From assembly GCA_944321125.1 (NCBI GenBank), contig CALUKD010000011.1, positions 36,849 through 100,848 of the forward strand: DNA of 64,000 nucleotides, in the 5' to 3' direction. Below the pieces are notes generated by a model. It saw only the letters and a program-made list of their open reading frames with translations. It ran no database searches and was not told where the DNA came from. This stretch comes from Candidatus Butyricimonas faecavium. Its GTDB lineage: Bacteria > Bacteroidota > Bacteroidia > Bacteroidales > Marinifilaceae. Below, one piece after another: positions 34,813-45,000 of this stretch. The number at the start of each line of letters is the position of its first letter. Position 1 is the stretch's first letter. Both the position numbers and the translations under genes were made by a program.

Positions 34813-35628
34813 ATGTCTGTTCAAAAGAAAGTAAAGAGAGTAACCACCCACGTGTTATCAGAAATGAAACTCAAGGGGGAAAAGATAAGTATGTTAACGG
34901 CCTACGATTTCTCGATGGCTCAAATTATTGACAATGCTGGTATTGATGTAATTCTGGTTGGAGATTCCGCCTCTAACGTGATGGCCGGAAACGAAACGAC
35001 CCTGCCGATCACGCTGGATCAAATGATCTATCACGGGGCATCCGTAGTGAGAGGTGTAGATCGTGCGCTGGTTGTCGTGGACCTACCTTTCGGTAGCTAC
35101 CAAGGAAACAGTAAAGAAGCGCTTTGCTCGGCAATCCGTATTATGAAGGAGACAAGTGCCGATGCAGTGAAACTGGAAGGCGGACGAGAAGTAGTTGAAT
35201 CCATAACACGCATCCTGTCAGCTGGAATCCCGGTCATGGGACACCTCGGACTAACCCCGCAAAGCATCCATAAATTTGGTACTTATGTGGTGCGTGCCCA
35301 AGAGGACGCAGAGGCTAAAAAGCTGATCGAAGATGCCCATCTTTTGGAAGAGGCCGGATGTTTCGCTATCGTGCTGGAAAAGATCCCGGCAAAACTGGCT
35401 ACGCAAGTTGCCAAAGAATTGACTATCCCGATCATCGGGATCGGTGCCGGGGGCGGCGTTGACGGGCAGGTTCTCGTGATCCACGATATGCTGGGTATCA
35501 ACCAGGAATTTTCTCCCCGTTTCTTACGTCGTTACCACAACTTGTACGCGGAGATGACGGGAGCCGTGGGCAATTACATCAACGATGTGAAAAGCGGTAA
35601 TTTCCCGAACGAGAGAGAACAATATTAA
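34813..35628 (+). CDS. panB: 3-methyl-2-oxobutanoate hydroxymethyltransferase
   Basis: First committed step of pantothenate (coenzyme A) synthesis: adds a hydroxymethyl group from methylene-tetrahydrofolate to 2-oxoisovalerate. The 271-residue protein has [39 protein letters not shown], the substrate/metal [14 protein letters not shown] and GHLGLTPQS, and [20 protein letters not shown]. Length is normal. It follows psd by 31 bases in the operon. No other pantothenate gene is nearby. Confidence 0.97.
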   Translation: MSVQKKVKRVTTHVLSEMKLKGEKISMLTAYDFSMAQIIDNAGIDVILVGDSASNVMAGNETTLPITLDQMIYHGASVVRGVDRALVVVDLPFGSYQGNSKEALCSAIRIMKETSADAVKLEGGREVVESITRILSAGIPVMGHLGLTPQSIHKFGTYVVRAQEDAEAKKLIEDAHLLEEAGCFAIVLEKIPAKLATQVAKELTIPIIGIGAGGGVDGQVLVIHDMLGINQEFSPRFLRRYHNLYAEMTGAVGNYINDVKSGNFPNEREQY

Positions 35629-35704
35629 AATTTTAGATTTTATGATTTTAGATTTTAGATTAAAAATCATGAATCATAAATCGTAAATCATAAATCAAAA
35701 ATAC
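35629..35704. repeat. AT-rich inverted repeat after panB
   Basis: ATTTTAGATTTTATGATTTT-type units on the left and AATCATAAATCGTAAATCAT-type units on the right face each other between panB and the RluA gene. The same simple-repeat class occurs around miaA. Confidence 0.5.
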
Positions 35705-36403
35705 ATGAAGAATCTGGAAATATTATACGAGGATAACCACATTATCGCTATCAACAAAAAGGTTTCCGATATTGTGCAGGCAGACCAGACAGGTGACGAA
35801 CCTCTCAGCGAGCGTGTTAAGGCATACATCAAAGAGAAATATAACAAACCGGGAGATGTTTACCTCGGGATTCCTCACCGGGTGGATCGCCCCGTAAGTG
35901 GAGTTGTATTGTTCGCCAAAACCAGTAAGGCACTGGTAAGACTGAACAAAATGTTCCAGGAACATGATCAGGAAATCACCAAAATATACTGGGCGATCGT
36001 GGGTAATCTTCCCGAAGAAGATCATGCCAAATTAACCCACTACATGGTGCGGGATGCAGAAAAGAATAAATCCTATGCTTACAATAAACCCAAAAGTGGA
36101 GCGAAAGAGGCCATCCTGGAATATAAATTATTGGGATGCGGACAACGTTACTATTTGTTAGAAGTGAAACTTTGCACGGGACGCCATCACCAGATTCGTT
36201 GCCAGTTGGCAAAGATCGGATGTCCTATCAAAGGGGACTTGAAATACGGTTTTCCCCGCTCCAATGAAGGTGGTGGAATCAGCCTCCACGCCCGGTCTAT
36301 CACGTTCACCCACCCGGTGAAACAGGAAAAGATCACGATTGTCGCTCCCCCACCCTTGAATGACACGCTTTGGAAGTTTTTCTACGAGAATTTAGAATCA
36401 TAA
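35705..36403 (+). CDS. RluA family 23S/tRNA pseudouridine synthase
   Basis: A 232-residue RluA-type pseudouridine synthase without an S4 domain. The catalytic aspartate lies in HRVDRPVSGVVLFAKT (near residue 61). Further motifs are ITKIYWAIVGNLP, LLEVKLCTGRHHQIRCQLA and ISLHARSITFTHP. The target uridine cannot be told from sequence. It may be read from the operon promoter or from the repeat-rich spacer. It converges on the second metalloprotease with a shared terminator. Confidence 0.94.
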   Translation: MKNLEILYEDNHIIAINKKVSDIVQADQTGDEPLSERVKAYIKEKYNKPGDVYLGIPHRVDRPVSGVVLFAKTSKALVRLNKMFQEHDQEITKIYWAIVGNLPEEDHAKLTHYMVRDAEKNKSYAYNKPKSGAKEAILEYKLLGCGQRYYLLEVKLCTGRHHQIRCQLAKIGCPIKGDLKYGFPRSNEGGGISLHARSITFTHPVKQEKITIVAPPPLNDTLWKFFYENLES

Positions 36404-36405
36404 AA

Positions 36406-36432
36406 AAAGAGCCCGGAAAAATCGGGCTCTTT
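36406..36432. terminator. Shared terminator between the RluA and metalloprotease genes
   Basis: AAAGAGCCCG (36406-36415) pairs with CGGGCTCTTT (36423-36432) over a 7-base loop. A-rich and T-rich flanks make it usable from both sides. Confidence 0.9.
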
Positions 36433-36436
36433 ATCT

Positions 36437-39082
36437 TTATTTACTATCCTTTAAAGACTTATTCAACTTCATCAACAACGATTGATAATGAATTTTCGTA
36501 TCTCCTGTCGCACCGGCAATCTTGGAATTCAAAAGTCGTTGAGCTTTCAAGGCCATATCCTGCAAGTACACTTTAGAATTATCAATCTCTCCGGTATTCA
36601 CTTTCCGCACGAAACCATATCCATAACCAAATTCATTTAACGCCATCTGTTGTGCCACGTAACCGGGGCCACGTTCTTGCTCCACCTGACGGAATTGATC
36701 AAGATACTTGTTGATCAATCCGGTTTCATCCAGGCCATACGCCGCAATCTCTTCCACGGAAGGCATATAAGCCGCATCCGTCAACATCCGCAAAGCCCCT
36801 GCACCCGCGTCTTTCAACGAACTGGCGGAAACATCCACGATAAACTGTTGCAACATTTTATCGGCATCCGTCAAAGCCCGTCCTTTTACCGTGTTCTCAA
36901 ACGCACCATTATACAAGTCTGTCAGGAATTCCTGAATCGTGTATGGGTTGGACGCGAGATGAGAGGACAGAATAATATTCCCGGTCAAACGTTCCAACTG
37001 GTCCAGTATTCTTTTTTGTAACACCGGAGTCATATCCACTCCCATGGTGAAATTCTTTTTCAAATCTGTCTTACTTAGCCAATCCGAAGACTTAAACTCT
37101 TTTAGTATCCACGCTAAAGAAGCTCGTTGTTTTTCCTTAGCAACCGGTTCATGGCGCTGTCCCTTCGTTCCGTCTTTTACTTCCGTCAAATAAATACCAC
37201 CCACGTTATACATCACGTTCATGATATAACGATAATATTGATTGGCCAGCTGCTTGTATAGCTCTTCCCGGTGCGTGAAATCCGCATCGTCATTCACCCA
37301 TTCTCCCAAGTTAGACAAGATATATTTCAGATTCTTTATCCCGTACTCCGCGGCTTTCACCGGATCGTCCCCCAAGTCCTCTTCAATAGCACTCGGATCA
37401 TAGCGGGAATAAATCTGCTGTCTTCCATAACGATAGCGAGGATCCCCGGCTTTCTCGTCCACCCAACTCTCAAGAATAGCTTGCTCTTCCCATTCATTAT
37501 TCACCTGTGGTAAAGGCTGATAGTTCCATTTCACCAGGAAATAATCATATATACCCAAATCCGGCGGGGTCAAGCGCACCCCCTTGTCTCCGGGTTGAGC
37601 CACGTAATTAAAACGGGCGTAATCCATAATACAGGGTGTTGTTCCGTACGTGTTGGTGAAAGAAGCGGAACGCAACGAATCTACCGGATAAGCGGCAGAA
37701 GCCGACATATTGTGCATGAAACCGAGACAATGCCCCACCTCATGAGCAACCACGTAAGCAATAGACTCTTTCACGATGTCATCCGGCATCTTCTTCGCCC
37801 TCACGGACGGATCGATTTGCGCCGTCTGCACGAAACGCCAGTTATTAATCAAACGAATCACGTCATTGTAAACCAGAACAGAGGCATTAACAATTTCCCC
37901 GGTCGTCGGGTCCACCCACGACGGTCCCATTGCATTTGCCGTCGAGGAGGGCAAATAACGAATACAGGAATATTTCAGGTTATCCGGATCGAATTCGGGA
38001 TCATCCTTCGGGAAATCACGTACTTGCACGGCATTTTTAAACCCAATCTTCTCGAAAGCTGCATTCCACCGCAATGTACCTTCTTTTATCGGCTGTTTCC
38101 ATAATTCCGGGAAAGCATCGTCAATATAAAACACGATCGGTTTCACGGGCTCCACGAGTTCACCCCGCTGAAAAGCCGCCATATCTTTAGGCTCCATGCG
38201 CCAACGGTTAGCCAGCGTATAATTCTGAATTCCATCCTTCTCCGTAGAGACGTGTTGTTTACTCGTGATAAAAATGCCTACCCGTGAATCGGAAATCCGG
38301 GGACGCATTTTCTCTTCCGGCAACAACAATAGAGAACGGGTCACCGTGGCCGTCAATGACATATTATCAAGAAACGAGAACGACATGAATTTCAACGACA
38401 CTTTATAAGATAACATGGATTTCACGCTCAAGTTATCATCAAATGCTTTGACTTCACCTAAAGCAACACCGTCTTTGTTGAATGTAGAATTCAACTGGAT
38501 CAATCCCATGATCGTCGTCGGAAGAAAGGCAAATTCCTTCATGTCCGTCGTGAATATCGGTGTCACATCAATCACCACCGCGGTACTATCCGGCGTGTAG
38601 GCTGCAATCTTGTATGAATACAACACGGCATCCGCAAAATTCTTATCAATCGCTTTTTGCAAAGAAGGTTCTTTCGGATTGGAAGTCACGAAAGCATTCA
38701 CCTCGTTCAAGTAGATTGTACTATCAATTTTCGTGAACCTCACGTGTAGCGGGTCATTCTGCTTGTACCCCACGTCGCAAAAATCATTGCTGGAGGTTGA
38801 TGTCAACGTGGAAGCGAATAACATCTCCCGTCCCAAGTATTTCATGGGAATCTCGAAATACAATTTTCCATCCACCTTATGCAAGGTGATAAAATTGCTT
38901 TTCACCGTCTCACACGACTCTTTCTGAAATAATTTGTCATAAGCACTTTTCTTCTCCGTCACCTTAGCCGTGGCGGCATTTTTACCTTTCTTTTTCCGCC
39001 CGGCAGCATCCGCTTCCCGTGAACAAGGTAGCACGAAAAGTGCCACGAACAATACTAGCATCCATTTTTTCATACTTTTCAA
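36437..39082 (-). CDS. Exported zinc metalloprotease (DUF5117/DUF5118 type) of uptake locus 1
   Basis: An 881-residue secreted protease with a signal peptide (residues 1-26, ending ADA) and the same layout as the product of 18449-21016. HEVGHCLGFMH at residues 447-457 is the metzincin zinc motif, and CIMDYARFNY is the likely Met-turn. Conserved neighbours include RMEPKDMAA, ELVEPVKPIVFY and ANAMGPSWVDP. It is the last gene of the SusC/SusD operon, 25 bases after the lipoprotein gene. This suggests that it cuts a protein substrate before uptake by SusC/SusD, which is inference. Confidence 0.92.
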   Translation of the reverse strand: MKSMKKWMLVLFVALFVLPCSREADAAGRKKKGKNAATAKVTEKKSAYDKLFQKESCETVKSNFITLHKVDGKLYFEIPMKYLGREMLFASTLTSTSSNDFCDVGYKQNDPLHVRFTKIDSTIYLNEVNAFVTSNPKEPSLQKAIDKNFADAVLYSYKIAAYTPDSTAVVIDVTPIFTTDMKEFAFLPTTIMGLIQLNSTFNKDGVALGEVKAFDDNLSVKSMLSYKVSLKFMSFSFLDNMSLTATVTRSLLLLPEEKMRPRISDSRVGIFITSKQHVSTEKDGIQNYTLANRWRMEPKDMAAFQRGELVEPVKPIVFYIDDAFPELWKQPIKEGTLRWNAAFEKIGFKNAVQVRDFPKDDPEFDPDNLKYSCIRYLPSSTANAMGPSWVDPTTGEIVNASVLVYNDVIRLINNWRFVQTAQIDPSVRAKKMPDDIVKESIAYVVAHEVGHCLGFMHNMSASAAYPVDSLRSASFTNTYGTTPCIMDYARFNYVAQPGDKGVRLTPPDLGIYDYFLVKWNYQPLPQVNNEWEEQAILESWVDEKAGDPRYRYGRQQIYSRYDPSAIEEDLGDDPVKAAEYGIKNLKYILSNLGEWVNDDADFTHREELYKQLANQYYRYIMNVMYNVGGIYLTEVKDGTKGQRHEPVAKEKQRASLAWILKEFKSSDWLSKTDLKKNFTMGVDMTPVLQKRILDQLERLTGNIILSSHLASNPYTIQEFLTDLYNGAFENTVKGRALTDADKMLQQFIVDVSASSLKDAGAGALRMLTDAAYMPSVEEIAAYGLDETGLINKYLDQFRQVEQERGPGYVAQQMALNEFGYGYGFVRKVNTGEIDNSKVYLQDMALKAQRLLNSKIAGATGDTKIHYQSLLMKLNKSLKDSK

Positions 39083-39107
39083 TTTTATAGTAAGACATTA
39101 AAAGAGG

Positions 39108-40382
39108 TTATTCTACTTTATTAAAACGGAATACCAAGGGATACAACTCTCTCATGGGATACTCTTTAGGTTCCCCCCAACCCGGGTGAGTCTCGTCATA
39201 ATAGGTTCCTGTCAAGAAATCTGTCGGTTCATAATCAACGATCCGGAATTCAAGTACCTTGCCTTTATTCAGTAACCGTACGAGCACGATCGCTTTTCTC
39301 TCCGCCACATTTGTTACCGAATAATTCACATTTGCTTTACTTAATTCCAACGTAACTACATCCCGTTTTATCCCGTAAGCATCTTGATCCCATAACTGTT
39401 CCGGCTCTTCTCCGATATAAACGACCTCACAATTCCGAAGATATTTAGCCAGATCACCTTGCACTCCATCCACGTTCAGCGTATTCGTTGCCCCGGCAGT
39501 AAACACAATCCTATCCGTGGATAAATTATTAACCGGTAGATTATCACAATCAGTAGGGTGTCCCCATACCATTCCTTTAATAAAATCCCCACTGATAAAA
39601 GTCGGAGAAACCCAAGTTCCAACAAAGTCTTCGTACAAAGTGGGACCATTCACATTAATCGTAACAGAAGTATTCGTTCCACCTTCAAAAAGTCCACCTT
39701 CAACCAAACGAATAATAACCTTGTCTTTACCGACCTCTTTTTTCAGGAAACGAATCGTTACGTCAGCTGTTGCCTTCTGGATTCCCATGATCAATTCCCG
39801 TCCACCTCCCACAATTTCGTAATGTTCCCCTTCTACCGCCGTGGATGCAGGATCTATTTCAAAAGGAACACGAAGCTCCTCCCGCTTATACATATAGTCA
39901 ACACCTCCCACCGTTAATTTCATAGAAACCACGACCTCACTTTTCAAATCCATTGTAGTTTGTGAAAAAGAACAGGTAAAGATATCCTTTGTTTCCACCG
40001 GAATAATGGCCCAGCGATTATTCCACAAACGATACCTCGGCACCTCCTGCAAGCTTAGGCGAATCTCCCTCTGTCCGATCACGTTCTCCTTTGGAGTCAC
40101 CCAAACCGTATCAATCCAATCGCCGGGATGAAGCACGAACTCCTTGGCTGAAATCGTGTAATCTTCATCCAAAACAGCAGAACCGTCTATCATGAAAGGT
40201 ACTTTTATCTCTTCCGTCACGGGTTCCGAAACGATCAACTCCACGGCCAAAGGTTCTGCCGCTTTCAATATATAGATAGGACGCCCAAAACTTAATTTCG
40301 GATCGCTATTATCATCATCCGAGCAAGCCAATATAAGGCTCAAACTTAAGAATAACGAGAAAACAAATAAAATCTTTCGCAT
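39108..40382 (-). CDS. Surface lipoprotein with Calx-beta-like strands
   Basis: A 424-residue lipoprotein (LILAC, Cys20; followed by SDDDNSD, an acidic surface-export signal of Bacteroidetes). Two beta-rich domains (near residues 30-125 and 130-240) contain LDEDYTI and VEGEHYEIVGG, typical of Calx-beta-like or DUF1735/DUF4843-like modules. The last 180 residues have no recognised family. Such proteins in SusC/SusD operons usually help bind the substrate on the cell surface. It sits between a tiny lipoprotein gene and the metalloprotease gene. Confidence 0.78.
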   Translation of the reverse strand: MRKILFVFSLFLSLSLILACSDDDNSDPKLSFGRPIYILKAAEPLAVELIVSEPVTEEIKVPFMIDGSAVLDEDYTISAKEFVLHPGDWIDTVWVTPKENVIGQREIRLSLQEVPRYRLWNNRWAIIPVETKDIFTCSFSQTTMDLKSEVVVSMKLTVGGVDYMYKREELRVPFEIDPASTAVEGEHYEIVGGGRELIMGIQKATADVTIRFLKKEVGKDKVIIRLVEGGLFEGGTNTSVTINVNGPTLYEDFVGTWVSPTFISGDFIKGMVWGHPTDCDNLPVNNLSTDRIVFTAGATNTLNVDGVQGDLAKYLRNCEVVYIGEEPEQLWDQDAYGIKRDVVTLELSKANVNYSVTNVAERKAIVLVRLLNKGKVLEFRIVDYEPTDFLTGTYYDETHPGWGEPKEYPMRELYPLVFRFNKVE

Positions 40383-40412
40383 AATTATATCTTTTTTATT
40401 CGTTCAAACTCT

Positions 40413-40619
40413 TTAATTTCCGATTGCTTCTTCATAAGCATCTCTCTTGGCCTGAATAATATCCCGCTCAGCATTTGTTAAACGGCTGGGAGCCGGCAAA
40501 ACAAATTCCGTCTTCATATCTACCAGACGAGGAGGCGTATCATCAACATCATCACATCCTGTAAACAACAACATGAATAACCCCAATCCTAACACATATT
40601 TTAATGTTCTCATATCCAT
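40413..40619 (-). CDS. Small lipoprotein in SusC/SusD locus 1
   Basis: A 68-residue lipoprotein precursor: MDMRTLKYVLGLGLFMLLFT, then GCDDVDDTP with the lipidated cysteine near residue 22. After cleavage about 47 residues remain, mostly charged and probably helical (LTNAERDIIQAKRDAYEEAIG). The start may also be the ATG at 40613. It lies 18 bases after susD and 30 bases before the next lipoprotein gene, so it is part of the operon. No family was recognised. Confidence 0.8.
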   Translation of the reverse strand: MDMRTLKYVLGLGLFMLLFTGCDDVDDTPPRLVDMKTEFVLPAPSRLTNAERDIIQAKRDAYEEAIGN

Positions 40620-40637
40620 TCTATTTAAATTTTACAG

Positions 40638-42008
40638 TCAATAAGTCTCATACCCAGGATTTTGTATTAACCCCGCGTTCAATGCAATATCTTCCTTCGG
40701 GATCGGGAATGTATACAGGAATTTGGCTGTCACGTATTTCACCCCGTTGTAGCCGCACCATCTTTCCGGTCGTCCGTTCCGCTTTAACTCGTACCAACGA
40801 TCACCCTCCAAATACAGCTCCTTACGTCGTTCATTCAATATTGAAGACATCAATGGAGTTAAAGCTTTTCCTTCTGCATCCACTTGAATTAATGCCGTGG
40901 GATCAACCACCGGTAAATCGGATTCCGTGTAAGGGGTATAACCGGAAATTCTATTCTCCCGCAAATGGTTCAGATACTTCAATGCATTTTCCGTATCTCC
41001 GGAATGAGCATAACTTTCAGCCATGATCAAACACATTTCCGCCGAACGTAAGGACGTTTTCAACATTTTAGTATTTACAAACTCCGCATCAAAAGAAAAA
41101 GTATAACGAATATCCCTCTCTCTTTCCGTAAACAAATTCACAAACTCCAAAGGCAACGGACGTCCTTTAGTTTTCTGCATATCCGTGTACACGTATCCTT
41201 CCGATTTGGATATTCCGGAACGGATCAACACATTTCCCAGTTGCTTCACCTCAGTTTGAATCATCTCTTTATAAGCCTCCCCGCTAATTAACGGGTATTT
41301 ATCCAAGACCTCCTTGGCCGTGCTCGCTGCCAATTCCCACTCTTGCACCCAAAAATAAGTTCTGGCCAGATAAGCTTTAGAAACATCCACGTAAAAACGA
41401 TAATGTTGATCCGTTTGATTCAAGCTGATGGCCTGTTTCAAATTCTCAACGACGAAATCAGCTGTTTCTTTCAAATTTGAACGTTCGGGAGTTCCCTCCA
41501 TATCAAACACTTTCACGATAGGAACACCTAACATTTTATCAGCATTGTTTTTATCATACGGCTCACAATAATTACGCATCAACGTGTAATAACACACGCC
41601 TCGAATCGTGTAAGCCGTTGCCAATAGTTTTTTACCAAAATCAGTATCCCGCTCTTTCAATTCCTCTATCACGATATTGCAATCCCGAATGACTTCATAC
41701 AATGATTTAAATCGAAACGATAAGCTACTAATATCTATTCCCACGTATATAGGCAAATCCAACTTGGTTGTCAAATCAGCATCCCAGTTATCCGTATAAG
41801 CTTCATAGGCCGCTACTGTTGAGGGAGCTCCGAAAAAAGCGTATTCGCTAGCTCCATCGATATTGTATAAATGTCTGTGTAATAATGCAGAGAATTCTTC
41901 TGCTGTTTCCGGAATCACCTCGCCTTTGTTCTTCACGTCCAGATACTCCGTACAAGACAGATTACAGAAAAGGAACAAGATCATGATGTATAAACTTGAC
42001 TTTCTCAT
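40638..42008 (-). CDS. SusD/RagB family nutrient-binding lipoprotein (locus 1)
   Basis: A 456-residue SusD-like lipoprotein (lipobox NLSC, Cys19) that forms the lid of the SusC transporter on the cell surface. The family pattern TEYLDVKNKGEVIP, the TPR-like helices with IRGVCYYTLMRNYCEPY and AYLARTYFWVQEWELAA, and the C-terminal LNERRKELYLEGDRWYELKR are present. It follows susC by 33 bases. The partner metalloprotease makes a peptide or protein ligand likely but unproven. Confidence 0.95.
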   Translation of the reverse strand: MRKSSLYIMILFLFCNLSCTEYLDVKNKGEVIPETAEEFSALLHRHLYNIDGASEYAFFGAPSTVAAYEAYTDNWDADLTTKLDLPIYVGIDISSLSFRFKSLYEVIRDCNIVIEELKERDTDFGKKLLATAYTIRGVCYYTLMRNYCEPYDKNNADKMLGVPIVKVFDMEGTPERSNLKETADFVVENLKQAISLNQTDQHYRFYVDVSKAYLARTYFWVQEWELAASTAKEVLDKYPLISGEAYKEMIQTEVKQLGNVLIRSGISKSEGYVYTDMQKTKGRPLPLEFVNLFTERERDIRYTFSFDAEFVNTKMLKTSLRSAEMCLIMAESYAHSGDTENALKYLNHLRENRISGYTPYTESDLPVVDPTALIQVDAEGKALTPLMSSILNERRKELYLEGDRWYELKRNGRPERWCGYNGVKYVTAKFLYTFPIPKEDIALNAGLIQNPGYETY

Positions 42009-42041
42009 ATCTTTAAAATTTTAATATTCAAATTCAATCAT

Positions 42042-45000
42042 TTAAAATCCCACATTCACCCCTAACGTCATGGAACGGGTAATCGGGTAAGTCGTCCCCG
42101 GTGTTTCGGGGTCAATTCCGGAATAATTGGTAAACGTGATAAAATTATTCATCGTAAAAGAGAAACCTACCGAACTCAATCCCAAAGATTTTACTATTGA
42201 TTGCGGTATATCATAATACAACGAAATATTTTTAATTCTCAAAAAAGATACATTTTCCAAATAAGCACCTTTCGTTATCTCCTGCGAATGCACGTTATAC
42301 TGATCCAATAATAAACGATCACCCATAAAATCGATAATCCTCGGGTATTTCACCCCGGTCGTTCTTTCCGGAGTCCATCGATTCACCATATCTTTCGAAA
42401 CGTTCAAATGATTACGATACAAATCGCTATACACCGTTTGAGGCGTTTCTCCCGTTCGATTCGAAGTAATAATCTCATAACTTGCCGGGGAAGTCACCAT
42501 ATTCAATAATTTCGCACCCGAAGAAACCACGCCTCCAACATTCAACCGTAAATTTCGATAGGAAAAATCCACGTTAAAACCACCGGTAACCGGAGAAATC
42601 GAAGTGCCTAAATAATAACGATAATTATCCACGGCTTGTAAATCTGTTCCTTTATAAATCTGAGCATCCGGTCTTAATTCGTAAGTATACACCCCATCAC
42701 GCGGGTCTATTCCCGTGTAACGTCCGGCAAAAACAGACTCCAAAGGGAACCCCTCGTATCGCCCGTCCTGTATCACTCTTTTTTTACTGTATTTGGACAA
42801 AATATTACGATTCCATGCAATATTTCCGGCTACATTGAACTTGAAATCTTTACCATCCAAAATCTTTACTCGCAATGTCCCCTCGATTCCTTTATTTTTT
42901 ATCTCGGAAGTATTAAATCCTTGTCCGGAGAATCCTGTCGTAGATAACACATCAACCGTAGACACGATATCAGAACTTTTCCGGTAATAGGCTTCCACCA
43001 ACCCACTGACTCTATCCTCAAACAAACCGAAATCTAAAGCAATCTTCATGTCTTTCGTTTTCTCCCAACGCACTTTCGGATTAGGTGCTTTACTGATCGA
43101 TCCGGTTCTCAATCCGTCCCAATAAGTCGTAGAATAGTTCAATACCAAATCTTTACTGACTGATTTCACGATATTCCCGGTGTACCCCATCGCTGCCCGT
43201 AATGTCAATCGATTCACTACTGGATGCAAACCATACATAAACCTCTCTTCATCCAAATGCCAAGCCAACCCTAATGACCATGTCGGATTAAACTGCTCGT
43301 CACTACCAAAGTTATTCGAACCATCTGTCCGAAACGTAACACTTAATAAATAACGTTCCAAATAACTATAGTCCAGGGATGCATAGAATGAGGCAAAACG
43401 GCTTTCGGAACTAACCTCTCCTGATAACTGGTCTATCAAGTCGGCATATCTTTTCACGTCTTCCGGTTGAGGATTCGGATGCATCGGCATAGCCGAATTA
43501 CCAGTTACATCGTCATACCCGAAACGTTTTGCATAAGTACGGTTACTTTTATCACCTCGTAACTCGGCTCCCCCCAATACAGCAATCCGATGGGCATCAC
43601 CAAATACATCCCGATATTCTAATTGTCCCCGGACATTATAACTCGTTCCGTCCGATGAAGTCTGGGTTATTGACCCATAGGGAATCCAATCCCCGTTATT
43701 TTCATCAAAATAAAGCCGATCCAAAAAAGCGGCATACGTATCTCTTCCCTTCACGTCATCCACCTTATTGTTATAGTACGTGTACGAAGCTAACCCCGAG
43801 ATTTTCAACTTCTCGATAATATCATAACCGAGATTGACCCTTACGGTTCCACTTGTATTATCTGCCGAACTTGAAGTCTCTTTCATCTCACGCATAATAT
43901 TAAACCCACTAGGAGGTTGCACCCCATCACTCAAATTCCCGTCATTAATACCTGCCAAATTAAAATAGGTCCGATCAGACCGATAGCTCCCATCCGAATT
44001 ATACAATGTCTCGTAAGGATTCGCAAAATAGGCATATTTAAACGGGTCTACTATCATGGAATAGCTATCAGATTTTTGTTTTGACAGATCTATCCCAAAC
44101 CCAAGATTCAAACGGGCAGATGGATTCAAATCAATCTTAGCATTTAAATTATAACGTTGATAATCTGTCTCTTTTACCAATCCCTTATCATCCGTAACTC
44201 CTAAAGACACATAGTACGTGTACTGTTTAGATCCACCGGAGAAAGAAAGATGATGATTCATCGAGAATGAATTACGGAATAACACGTCAAACCAATCCGT
44301 TGAATGCTTGGCCAGATTCGAGATATACGCCTCCTGTTCCTCCCCGCTCATAGGTTCAAAATTATCCTCATGCCAAAGTTTATCATCTTTTCCAAGCTTT
44401 TCAGACCGAAGCATACCTACTATTCCCACCACCGGGCTATGAATCTTCCGAGACGCCGTTTTATTATATTCAAAAGACTCAGAAGAAAATTCATCCCACA
44501 ATTCTTGTTCCCAGACTAATTTCTCCGCAGAATTCATCAATCCCGGATCTCGTTGTGGTTTCAACCCGACAGAAAGAGTCGCTGAATAATTTACTCTCAT
44601 TTTGCCCGCTTTCCCTTTCTTTGTCGTGATAACAATCACACCTCCCGCAGCCCTTGAGCCGTAAATAGCCGCCGCCGAAGCATCCTTCAAAATAGTTACA
44701 TTTTCTATATCATTCGGATTAATTCCCGCTATTCCCGTAACAAAAATTTCATTCAGATTACCAGATTTAATCTGCCCTGTCGAAATATTCGGGACATTCT
44801 GCTGTAAAGGTACACCATCCACCACCCATAAAGGCTCCGCATCCCCACTAATCGTATTCGTTCCCCGTATTCTGACTTTAGCCGCCTCTCCCGGTCTACC
44901 GGAAACCGCCATCACACTAACTCCGGCAACCTGTCCCTGCAACAACATATCCACTGTCGGTGTAGCCTTATTGGCAAAAACATCTTGTCCCAAGCTAGCA

